A stretch of DNA of 55,022 nt. Source: Ventricola sp051883735 (GTDB lineage Bacteria; Bacillota; Clostridia; Christensenellales; Aristaeellaceae). Of this stretch, positions 23,955 to 31,306 are shown piece after piece (within the stretch, counting starts at the first letter, position 1; each line of letters opens with the position of its first letter). The notes beneath the pieces were generated by a model. It was given only the letters and a program-made list of their open reading frames with translations, ran no database searches and was not told where the DNA came from. The stretch lies in the NCBI GenBank assembly GCA_051883735.1, contig JBJEUH010000140.1, positions 1-55,022 of the forward strand. Direction: 5' to 3'. Made by a program: the position numbers and the translations under genes.

Positions 23955-24497
23955 ATGAAGAGACTCATTTGCCTGCTGATGTGCCTGGCGCTGCTCTTTG
24001 GCGCGGCGGTGCTGGCGCAGGCGGGCGGCACGGTGACGCAGAACGGGGCGGATCAGCTGGAGGAGGAATTCCAGTTCCCGTTCCTGGCGGAGACGGACGA
24101 GCTGGCGGTCAACGTCAGAAAGAGCACCAGCACCAAGGCCGACAGGGTCGGGCGGCTCGAGCGCGGGACGCTGCTGACGGTGCTCTCGGCGGAGATCAAC
24201 GGACAGGGCGAGGTCTGGTACCGGGTCGAGCTTGCGGACGGCACGCAGGGCTACATCCGCAGCGACCTGCTGCTCAAGGCCGACGAGGCCGCCATCGAGC
24301 GGGCTCAGACGCAGAGCACGCAGAGCACAAAGAAAACGTCGTCCTCGTCGGGGCAGTACATCGGCAACCGGAACACCAAGAAGTTCCACCGGCCAAGCTG
24401 CCATACGCTGCCCAAGGAGAGCAACCGGGTCTATTTTAGCAGCCGGGAGAAGGCGGTGTCCTCCGGCTATGTCCCCTGCAAAAACTGCAATCCATAA
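23955..24497 (+). CDS. Secreted SH3b protein with Ada-like zinc motif
   Basis: 180 residues: signal peptide (about 1-23, ending AQA-GG), bacterial SH3 domain (about 45-110: NVRKSTSTKADRVGRLERGT, WYRVELADGTQGYI), a Ser/Thr/Gln linker, and a C-terminal metal-binding motif (135-180). The last has GNRNTKKFHRPSCHTL and YVPCKNC, matching the Ada-like or nuclease-associated domain that holds zinc with Cys and His. SH3b domains bind peptidoglycan peptides, so a cell-wall location is likely. No catalytic domain is present. AGGAGG precedes the ATG. Confidence 0.85.
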   Translation: MKRLICLLMCLALLFGAAVLAQAGGTVTQNGADQLEEEFQFPFLAETDELAVNVRKSTSTKADRVGRLERGTLLTVLSAEINGQGEVWYRVELADGTQGYIRSDLLLKADEAAIERAQTQSTQSTKKTSSSSGQYIGNRNTKKFHRPSCHTLPKESNRVYFSSREKAVSSGYVPCKNCNP

Positions 24498-24507
24498 AAA
24501 CAGAACA

Positions 24508-24545
24508 GAACCGTCCCCTGCCAAGCGCAGGCGGACGGTCTTTTT
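24508..24545 (+). terminator. Terminator after the SH3b gene
   Basis: ACCGTCC-CCTGC / GCAGG-GGACGGT stem followed by CTTTTTG. Confidence 0.85.
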
Positions 24546-24556
24546 GCCTTTATTCC

Positions 24557-24585
24557 TTTTCATCAGGGGTTCTTTGTGCTATAAT
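24557..24585 (+). promoter_or_regulatory. Promoter of the exopolysaccharide operon
   Basis: TTTTCA (24557-24562), 17-base spacer, TATAAT (24580-24585), the same -35 variant as the preceding gene. Confidence 0.6.
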
Positions 24586-24655
24586 AAACTGATTCACTGC
24601 AATCCTTTGCCTGAAAACCCCTGTACAGAGTCTGATGAAGTTGGGAGTAAGAAGC

Positions 24656-25681
24656 ATGCAGCTGCCGTTCATTTCTGTCATTCTGCCCGTGCGCAACGAG
24701 GAAAAATACATCGCCGCCTGTGTGGACTCGATCTTTTCGCAGGACTACCCTGCGGAGCGGATGGAGGTCATCTTTGTCGATGGCCGCAGCGAGGACCGCA
24801 CCGTCGCGATGCTGCGCGAGATGCAGAAGGCGCATCCGCAGATCGTGGTGCTAGACAACCCCAACCGCACGGTGCCCTACGCCATGAACATCGGCATCCG
24901 CGCAAGCCGGGCGGAGATCATCGTGCGCCTGGACGCGCACGCGGAGTACCCGGCGGACTACATCCGCCTGTCCGTGGAGACGCTGCTCACGAAGGACTGC
25001 GACAACGCGGGCGGCGTGTTCGAAACGCGCGGCCGGGGCTTCATGGGCGAGGCGATCGCGGAGATGCTCAAGACGCCGCTGGGCGTGGGCAACGCGACGT
25101 ACCGCCTGACGCAGGAGGACGGCTATGTCGATACGGTGCCGTTCGGCTGCTGGAAGAAGGAGCTGTTTGACCGCATCGGCGGCTTTGACGAGCGCATGAC
25201 CCGCAACCAGGACAACGAGCTCAACCACCGCATCCGCAAAAACGGCGGCAAGGTGTACCTCAACCACAACATCCGCGTGCTCTATTACTGCCGCGACACG
25301 CTGCGCGGCATCATGAAGATGGGCTACATGAACGGCAAGTGGGGCGTGATCACGATGACGCTGGTGCCGGGCTCCATGGGCGTGCGCCACTTTGTGCCGC
25401 TGGCGTTCGTCGCCTCGACGATCGGCCTGGTGCTCTTGACGCTGCTCACGCGCAGCGGGCTCTTTGGCGGGCTGCTGGCGCTGGAGTGGGGCGCGTATCT
25501 GCTGCTCGATTTCTTCTATGCCTATACCATCGCCAGGGAGAAGGGCGTCAAATTCTTCCCGGTCGAGGTGATCCTCTATCCGGCGTTCCACTTCGCCTAT
25601 GGGTTCGGTTCGCTGGCGGGCATCGCCAATCTGCCGAAGTTCCTCAGGGCCGAGCGGGAAAAGAGGGAGAAGCGGGCATGA
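24656..25681 (+). CDS. Family 2 glycosyltransferase, membrane-anchored (ExoA-like)
   Basis: 341 residues from the ATG at 24656, chosen for the GGGAG eight bases upstream. N-terminal GT-A fold: SVILPVRNEEKYI, EVIFVDGRSEDRT, the metal-binding DAH motif in VRLDAHAEYP, and the acceptor region FDERMTRNQDNELNHRIRK with the catalytic acidic residue. Two or three membrane segments lie at the C-terminus (about 250-330). It resembles succinoglycan glucosyltransferase ExoA. First gene of the operon. Stop and next start overlap as ATGA. Confidence 0.9.
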   Translation: MQLPFISVILPVRNEEKYIAACVDSIFSQDYPAERMEVIFVDGRSEDRTVAMLREMQKAHPQIVVLDNPNRTVPYAMNIGIRASRAEIIVRLDAHAEYPADYIRLSVETLLTKDCDNAGGVFETRGRGFMGEAIAEMLKTPLGVGNATYRLTQEDGYVDTVPFGCWKKELFDRIGGFDERMTRNQDNELNHRIRKNGGKVYLNHNIRVLYYCRDTLRGIMKMGYMNGKWGVITMTLVPGSMGVRHFVPLAFVASTIGLVLLTLLTRSGLFGGLLALEWGAYLLLDFFYAYTIAREKGVKFFPVEVILYPAFHFAYGFGSLAGIANLPKFLRAEREKREKRA

Positions 25682-26769
25682 GCATTCTGCATATCTGCTG
25701 CAATCTGGCGGGCAGCACGGTGTTTGCGCAGCTGTTTGAGGCGCTTCGGGACGAGGGCCTTCCTCAGGTCGTCTTTGTGCCGGAGAAGCGCGCGCACGAC
25801 GTGGGCAAAAACGTGCCCCAGGGCGTGCCCACGCACGTGAGCCTGACGGTCCGCCCCAGCGACGCGCTGCTGTTTTTCCGCAAGGCGCAGCGCACCATCC
25901 CGGAGATCGAAAAGCGCGTCGATCTCAAGAGCGTGTCGCTGATTCACGCGCACACGCTCTTTACCGACGGCTGGATTGCGCGCGATCTGGGCAAAAAGCA
26001 CGGCATTCCCTACGTCGTCACGCTGCGCTACAGCGACATCGAGGCGATCTGGAAATATGAGCCGCACCTGCGCAGCATGGCGCGCAGGATCCTGCGGGAC
26101 GCCAAACGCGTCGTGTTCCTCTCCGAAGCCGCGCGCGAGAAGGTGCTCGCCCGCTGGCTGAAGGGGCGCGACCGGGACATCATCGAGCCAAAGACGGCGG
26201 TGATCCCCAACGGCATCAGGCCCGAGTGGCTCTGCGGCGCGGCGCGGGAGAACCCGCACGAGCCGCTGCACGTGGGCTTTGCCGGGAGGATGAACAAGCG
26301 CAAGCGCCCGCTGGACGCGCTCTGCGCCGTGCACCGGGCGACGGAAAACGGCACGCCCTGCGTGCTGCGCGCGGTGGGCGAGGGCAAGCTGATGAACGAT
26401 CTGGTCGCGGGGCTGCACGAGGGCGACGCGTACCTGGGCGTGGCCCGGGACATGGACGCGATGAAGCGGTTCTACGCGGACGTGGACGTGCTGCTCGTGC
26501 CCTCGAGCGCGGAGACGTTCGGCATGGTGTACCTGGAGGCGATGAGCCAGGGCGTGCCGGTGCTCTACACGCGCGGACAGGGCTTTGACGGGCAGTTCCC
26601 CGAGGGCGAGGTCGGCTACAGCGTGGTCTGCGGCGACGTGGCGCAGCAGGCGCAGCGGCTCGCGGACATCCAAACGGACTACGCGGCGCGGTCCGCGCGC
26701 TGCGTGCTGCGCGCGAAGGACTACGCCTGGCCGCTGATCGCGAAGAAGTGGCTGGAGATTTACCAGTAA
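25678..26769 (+). CDS. Family 4 glycosyltransferase
   Basis: 363 residues with the GT-B two-domain plan: an N-terminal acceptor domain and a C-terminal donor domain carrying LHVGFAGRMNKRKRPLDAL and the SSAETFGMVYLEAMSQGVPV motif that binds the nucleotide-sugar phosphates. It is a retaining transferase, cytoplasmic or peripheral. The 4-base overlap with the upstream gene indicates translational coupling. A 309-base stretch of repeats follows before the next gene. Confidence 0.9.
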   Translation: MSILHICCNLAGSTVFAQLFEALRDEGLPQVVFVPEKRAHDVGKNVPQGVPTHVSLTVRPSDALLFFRKAQRTIPEIEKRVDLKSVSLIHAHTLFTDGWIARDLGKKHGIPYVVTLRYSDIEAIWKYEPHLRSMARRILRDAKRVVFLSEAAREKVLARWLKGRDRDIIEPKTAVIPNGIRPEWLCGAARENPHEPLHVGFAGRMNKRKRPLDALCAVHRATENGTPCVLRAVGEGKLMNDLVAGLHEGDAYLGVARDMDAMKRFYADVDVLLVPSSAETFGMVYLEAMSQGVPVLYTRGQGFDGQFPEGEVGYSVVCGDVAQQAQRLADIQTDYAARSARCVLRAKDYAWPLIAKKWLEIYQ

Positions 26770-26780
26770 ATAGCTTTTGG

Positions 26781-26850
26781 GCGCGCGAAGCGAAGAAGGG
26801 TCAAGGGGCGATGCCCCTTGCGGGGTTCAGGGGCGGCGCCCCTGAGCGGG
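26781..26850 (+). repeat. R1 dispersed element (variant)
   Basis: GCGCGCGAAGCGAAGAAGGG, hairpin CAAGGGGC/GCCCCTTG, then hairpin CAGGGGC/GCCCCTG. The stem sequences differ from other R1 copies but remain fully paired. The 26770-27078 interval holds R1, R2 and R4 in tandem and nothing else that I recognise. Confidence 0.75.
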
Positions 26851-26859
26851 TTTGGGATC

Positions 26860-26951
26860 GGAGCCTGCCGCGCCCAGTGGGCGAAACAGGCAGACGGAGC
26901 ATCGGGAATCGCAAGGAGCGGCAGTATGCCGCGACTATGCGAGTTCCCCGG
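26860..26951 (+). repeat. R2 structured element, copy 2
   Basis: Same 92-base length as 4446-4537. The first hairpin has inner stem CGCCC/GGGCG where copy 1 has CCGCC/GGCGG: different sequence, still paired. The second hairpin (26904-26948) differs from copy 1 only in the triloop, GTA for GAA. Confidence 0.75.
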
Positions 26952-26956
26952 ATGGC

Positions 26957-27040
26957 AGCCCAATCTTCCCAAAGAAAAAGTAGTCTCAGAGCAGGCTGCG
27001 CAGCAGCCTACGATTGAGACGGGTTCAATCCGCAAAGCAA
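26957..27040 (+). repeat. R4 hairpin element, copy 2
   Basis: About 84 bases homologous to the reverse complement of the 18.4 kb copy. The core hairpin (26983-27020) has outer GTCTCA/TGAGAC, internal loop GAGC/ACGAT, inner AGGCTGC/GCAGCCT and triloop GCA. An A-run upstream means a terminator would act on the minus strand. Confidence 0.65.
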
Positions 27041-27078
27041 GCGTTTCATCGGGAAAGCGCGTTAAGGAGGTTCGCCGG

Positions 27079-28287
27079 ATGGAGAAGAGGCTTCGCATCC
27101 TGATGATGATTCACCGTCAGGCGGACAACTCGCCGTACTGCTTCTATGTGCACGAGCAGGCGAAGGCGCTGATGGCGCGCGGCCACGAGGTCGTGGTCAT
27201 CTCCGCGGTGGGCGTGACGCCGATGATGGCAAGGCTCCGCCCGGGGCAGGCGCAGGTGGCGGCGCGCACGCCGGGGGAGGCCGTGATCGACGGCGTGCGG
27301 GTGATCTACCCGCGCTACCTGACGCTGGGCAACGCGGGCGAACGGCTGCTGGGCGGACGCCTGCTGGCCGCCAGCGCGCTGCCGGTCGCCAAAGCGTTGC
27401 ACAGGGAGAAGCCGTTTGACCTCGTGCATGCGCACATGCTGCCCCGGGACGGCCATGCGGGCCTGCTCGTGGCGCGGGCGCTGGGGATCCCCTTCGCGCT
27501 GACGGTGCACGGCACGGACGTCTTCCATTACTTCATCCCCGGCAAGGAGCCGTGGCCGCGCAACGTGAAGATCGCGCGGGAGGCGGACGCGCTCATGGCG
27601 GTCTCCAGCCTACTGATGAGCCGGGTCGCGCCGTACCGCGGCGAGGGGAAGCGCTCCTGCATCGTGCCCAACGGCGTGGACCTGTCGCTGGTGCCCGAGA
27701 AGGCGGACAACACGCCGCGCGCGGTGATCTCCGTGGGCACGCTCAAGGCGCGCAAGTGCATGGACAGGACGCTGGAGGCGTTTGCCAGGCTGGCAGGCGA
27801 CTATCCGGACGCGACGCTGACCATCGTGGGCATCGGCGAGATGGAGGCGCAGCTGCGCGCGAGAATCGCCGCGCTGGGGCTTGAAAGCCGCGTGACGCTG
27901 ACGGGCGGCCTGCCGCACGGGGAGGTGCTCGCGCGGATGGCGAAAAGCGACCTGTTCGTGCTGCCCAGCTGGGGCGAGGGCTACGGCATCGTGTACATCG
28001 AGGCGATGGCCGCGGGCTGCATCGCCGTGGGCGCCAGGGGCGAGGGCATCGAGGACACGATCACGGACGGAGAAAACGGCTTCCTCGTGCCCGCGGGCGA
28101 CGTGGGCGAAATCGAGCGCGTGATGCGCGCCGTATTTGAAGACCGCGAGGCCTATGCCGCGCTGCGCGAACGGGGGCGGCAGGACGCGCGTGCGCTCACC
28201 TGGGCGCGCAACGCGCAGACCGTCGAGGGCATCTACTTTGAACTGCTGAATTCCGGAGGAAACAACCATGCGCAAACAAGGCATTGA
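27079..28287 (+). CDS. Family 4 glycosyltransferase
   Basis: 402 residues. The start is set by AAGGAGG eight bases before ATG 27079. GT-B fold: N-terminal YVHEQAKALMARGHEVVVIS and PFDLVHAHMLPRDGHAGL, C-terminal SVGTLKARKCMDRTLEAFA and PSWGEGYGIVYIEAMAAG. The central FALTVHGTDVF is typical of capsule/teichuronic-type transferases. It overlaps the ligase gene by 20 bases. It continues the operon after the repeat cluster, unless that cluster terminates transcription. Confidence 0.9.
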   Translation: MEKRLRILMMIHRQADNSPYCFYVHEQAKALMARGHEVVVISAVGVTPMMARLRPGQAQVAARTPGEAVIDGVRVIYPRYLTLGNAGERLLGGRLLAASALPVAKALHREKPFDLVHAHMLPRDGHAGLLVARALGIPFALTVHGTDVFHYFIPGKEPWPRNVKIAREADALMAVSSLLMSRVAPYRGEGKRSCIVPNGVDLSLVPEKADNTPRAVISVGTLKARKCMDRTLEAFARLAGDYPDATLTIVGIGEMEAQLRARIAALGLESRVTLTGGLPHGEVLARMAKSDLFVLPSWGEGYGIVYIEAMAAGCIAVGARGEGIEDTITDGENGFLVPAGDVGEIERVMRAVFEDREAYAALRERGRQDARALTWARNAQTVEGIYFELLNSGGNNHAQTRH

Positions 28288-29611
28288 CGGCACCGGGGTA
28301 CTCAACCTCTACGACAGGGTGACGGGCATCTTCAACGAGATCTTTGACAGCCGGCTGCTCACCGCGTCGCTCTTCGCGCTGATCGGCTACTGCGTGCTCT
28401 TCACGCAGCGCAAGTTCCCGATGCGCTGGATGATCTTCGTGCTCTTCGGCATGATCCTGCTGGCCTTCGTGACGCTGACGGCGCGCAGCGGCGTGAAGGC
28501 GCGGGTGCACTTTCACAGAGGCATGGCGATCCTGTGGTTTGCGCTGCACGGCATGATGGTGATCTCCGGATTGTTTTATCAGGACTGGCTGAGCGAGAGC
28601 GTGCCGCTGCTGCTGTGCTATCCGGTGGTGTTCTCGGTGCTCGCCTCGCGCGACGACGAAAGCACCTTCCGCTCGATCCTGCGCGGCTGCGTGTTCGCGG
28701 TGCTGCCGTTCCTCGTCTGGTCCTACCTGACCGTGCCGGTCACGATCGGCTATCCGGGCTACAAGGGCGTCTTCTACGACGCGAACTGCCTGTCCATGTG
28801 CTGCATCGTGATGACGACGGCGGCGATGCTGCTGGCGTATGCCAGCTTCAAGGAGAACAAGCGGAAGGCCGCCGCGGCCTACGGCGCGTGCGCGCTGCTG
28901 GCCGCCGTGACGCTGGCGCTGACGCTGTCGCGCTCCGGCCTGCTGGCGCTGGGCGGCGTGGTCGTGATCCTGACGGCGGCGATCATCGCGGGCACGGCGA
29001 AGCGGCCGGGCAGGCTGCTGGCCCTGCTGGCGGCGTTCGTGCTGGCGCTGGGCGCGGCGGGCGCATCCATCACGATGGACAAGATTCAGGAGGCCTACGA
29101 GGAGGACTACGCGCTGGCGGTGTACAACCACGAGACCTACGGCAATCCCATCACCGTGCCCCGGCCCGAGGAGCGCACCCTCTCCATGGACGACCTGACC
29201 AGCGACCGCTGGGGCATCTGGATGGCGATCCTTCACAACCTGACGCTCAACGGCCACGAGTCGAGCGTCGTTGAGGAATGGGTGGCCGAGGACGGCGCGG
29301 GCGACCGCCACTTCAACGCGCACAACGCGTTTCTCGGCGTGACGTACAACAACGGTGTGATCGCCGGCATTCTGCTCGTGTGCTATACGGTGCTGGCGGT
29401 GGTCCGCGCGGCGCAGTACTACTGGATGCACCGCAGGGAGAGCGCCTATGCGGCGACGCCGCTGGCGTTCTGCGCGGTGTTCATCCTGGTGGGCATGTTC
29501 GAGTCCGTGTACGCGCCGTTCTCCGTGATCGGCTGCACCTATCTGCTGGTGCAGGCGCCGCTGTGGCGCGCGGACCTCTCCCGCCGCACGGCCGACCCGA
29601 TCGGGGGCTGA
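28268..29611 (+). CDS. O-antigen ligase/polymerase family membrane protein
   Basis: 447 residues with about ten or eleven membrane segments and a large extracytoplasmic loop (about 275-360) that ends in the Wzy_C-type motif HNAFLGVTYNNGVIAG; TLSRSGLL lies before it. In Gram-positive cells this family polymerises or transfers polyprenyl-linked surface polysaccharide. It is the likely repeat-unit polymerase of this locus, since no other candidate is present. No flippase gene is seen in the cluster. Confidence 0.8.
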   Translation: MRKQGIDGTGVLNLYDRVTGIFNEIFDSRLLTASLFALIGYCVLFTQRKFPMRWMIFVLFGMILLAFVTLTARSGVKARVHFHRGMAILWFALHGMMVISGLFYQDWLSESVPLLLCYPVVFSVLASRDDESTFRSILRGCVFAVLPFLVWSYLTVPVTIGYPGYKGVFYDANCLSMCCIVMTTAAMLLAYASFKENKRKAAAAYGACALLAAVTLALTLSRSGLLALGGVVVILTAAIIAGTAKRPGRLLALLAAFVLALGAAGASITMDKIQEAYEEDYALAVYNHETYGNPITVPRPEERTLSMDDLTSDRWGIWMAILHNLTLNGHESSVVEEWVAEDGAGDRHFNAHNAFLGVTYNNGVIAGILLVCYTVLAVVRAAQYYWMHRRESAYAATPLAFCAVFILVGMFESVYAPFSVIGCTYLLVQAPLWRADLSRRTADPIGG

Positions 29612-29614
29612 GCC

Positions 29615-30637
29615 ATGAAGCCAAAGGTATCGGTCATCATCCCGGTGTACAACTGCGAGCCGTTCCTGCGGGCGTGCGTGGACAGCCTGCGCGCGCAGAC
29701 GCTCAGGGAGATCGAGCTGATCTTCGTGTGCGACGCGAGCCCGGACCACTCGCTTGACATCCTGCGCGAGGCGGAGCGGGAGGACAGCCGCATCCGCGTG
29801 ATCGCCTTTGCGCAAAACCGCGGCGTGTCCGCCGCGCGCAACGCGGGCCTTTCGGCGGCGGCGGGGGAATTCGTGGGCTTCTGCGACGGCGACGACTGGG
29901 TGGAGCCGCAGATGTTTGAGCGGCTGTACGCGATGGCCTGCGAGCACGGGGCGGACGTGTCGTTCTGCCGGGTGTTCAAGGACTACGAGCATAAGACGGA
30001 CAACGTGCCGCTGGGCTTTGACACCGGCGCGCGCTTTGACCGGGAGGCGATCCGCAGCACGCTGATCCCGGCGATGCTCTCCCGGGAGACGGACAGCGAC
30101 GAGCTGCCGCTCTCCGGCTATACGCCGCGCAACCTGTTCCGGAGCGGGCTGATCAAAGGGCACCGCTTCCGCGAGGACATCCGCTACGCCGAGGACCTGC
30201 TGCTGATCATCGAGTGCATGCTGGACGCGGACGCGGCGGTGGCGGTGGACGAGGCGTACTATCACTACCGCTTCCACGGCTCAAGCGTGACCAAGCGCTT
30301 TAGCCCCTATGTGCCGGAGAGCTACGACCTGTCCAACGACGCGATCGCCGCGCTGCTTGCGCCCTATCCCGAGTGCGCGCGCCGCATGACGATTAGGCGG
30401 CGCAAGATGGCGGTCACCTCCGTGCGCAACCTGTGCTATCCCGGCACGCCGTTTGGCTTTTGGGAGCGCGTGCGCAGGGCGCGCGCGTACATGAGCCGCG
30501 AGGACGTGCGCGCGTGGTTTCAGGGCGTGCGGCCCCTGCGCTTTGCGCCGAAGCTGGCGGTGCGCCTGTTTCTCATGAAGCACAGGCTGGCGTTTGCGAT
30601 GTGCTTCCTGTTTACCTATGTTTTCGACCGGGTGTGA
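29615..30637 (+). CDS. Family 2 glycosyltransferase
   Basis: 340 residues, GT-A fold: VSVIIPVYNCEPFLRACVDS, ELIFVCDASPDHSLD, GVSAARNAGLSAA, and the metal-binding FCDGDDWVEP. The middle, FREDIRYAEDLLL, carries the usual E-D acceptor-side residues. It begins three bases after the ligase stop. A C-terminal basic and hydrophobic part (270-340) may rest on the membrane. Sugar specificity cannot be read. Confidence 0.9.
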   Translation: MKPKVSVIIPVYNCEPFLRACVDSLRAQTLREIELIFVCDASPDHSLDILREAEREDSRIRVIAFAQNRGVSAARNAGLSAAAGEFVGFCDGDDWVEPQMFERLYAMACEHGADVSFCRVFKDYEHKTDNVPLGFDTGARFDREAIRSTLIPAMLSRETDSDELPLSGYTPRNLFRSGLIKGHRFREDIRYAEDLLLIIECMLDADAAVAVDEAYYHYRFHGSSVTKRFSPYVPESYDLSNDAIAALLAPYPECARRMTIRRRKMAVTSVRNLCYPGTPFGFWERVRRARAYMSREDVRAWFQGVRPLRFAPKLAVRLFLMKHRLAFAMCFLFTYVFDRV

Positions 30638-30645
30638 GGATACGA

Positions 30646-31290
30646 ATGAACAACATGGATATCGCTGCGGTGCTTGACAGGAGAAAGCCGCAGCTCGCGC
30701 TCAAGCGGCTGATGGACGTCGCGATCTCCGGCTGCGCGCTGCTGGTGCTCTGGCCGCTGCTGCTGCTGATCGCGCTGGCGATCAAGCTCGACGATCCGGG
30801 CCCGGTGTTTTACCGCCAGGTGCGCGTCGGCAAAGGCGGAAAGGAATTCCGCATCTTCAAGTTCCGCACGATGGTGGTCGATGCGGACAGGAAGGGCCTG
30901 CAGATCACCGTGGGCCGCGACAGCCGCATCACGCGCGTGGGCGCGTTTCTTCGCAAGACCAAGCTCGACGAGCTGGCGCAGCTGCTCAACGTGTTCGCGG
31001 GCGAGATGAGCTTCGTGGGCCCCCGGCCCGAGGTGCCCAAATACGTGGAGCTGTACACGCCCTATCAGCGCCAGGTGCTGCTGGTGCGCCCCGGCATCAC
31101 GGACTACGCGTCCATCGCCTACCGCAACGAAAACGACCTGCTGGAGGGCGCGCAGGACCCCGAGCGCATGTACATCGACGAGATCATGCCCGCCAAAATC
31201 GAGCTGAACATGAAATACCTGCACGAGATTTCGCCGCTGGCGGACATCCGGTTGATTCTCTCGACCGTGGTTGCCGTCATCAAGGACTGA
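30646..31290 (+). CDS. Undecaprenyl-phosphate sugar phosphotransferase (initiating enzyme)
   Basis: 214 residues of the small monotopic phosphoglycosyl transferase family (PglC/WcaJ C-terminal type). A membrane re-entrant helix (about 25-45) is followed by GPVFYRQVRVGKGGKEFRIF, FKFRTM, the catalytic Asp-Glu in KTKLDELAQLLNV, and SFVGPRPEVP. It transfers a sugar-1-phosphate from a UDP-sugar to undecaprenyl phosphate, the first step of polysaccharide assembly, and so anchors the function of the whole operon. The ribosome site is weak (GAGG); a second ATG six bases later is possible. Confidence 0.9.
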   Translation: MNNMDIAAVLDRRKPQLALKRLMDVAISGCALLVLWPLLLLIALAIKLDDPGPVFYRQVRVGKGGKEFRIFKFRTMVVDADRKGLQITVGRDSRITRVGAFLRKTKLDELAQLLNVFAGEMSFVGPRPEVPKYVELYTPYQRQVLLVRPGITDYASIAYRNENDLLEGAQDPERMYIDEIMPAKIELNMKYLHEISPLADIRLILSTVVAVIKD

Positions 31291-31306
31291 TTCAGGAGGT
31301 TGACCC

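Noticed and set aside
24232..25170. Overlapping 312-codon frame across the SH3b gene end and first glycosyltransferase
   Set aside because: Arg/Ala-rich shadow frame crossing a terminator and promoter; conflicts with two well supported genes.
26781..27040. CRISPR array or transposon with its own transposase
   Set aside because: The repeats are different modules, not equal units with spacers, and no transposase or integrase ORF is present.
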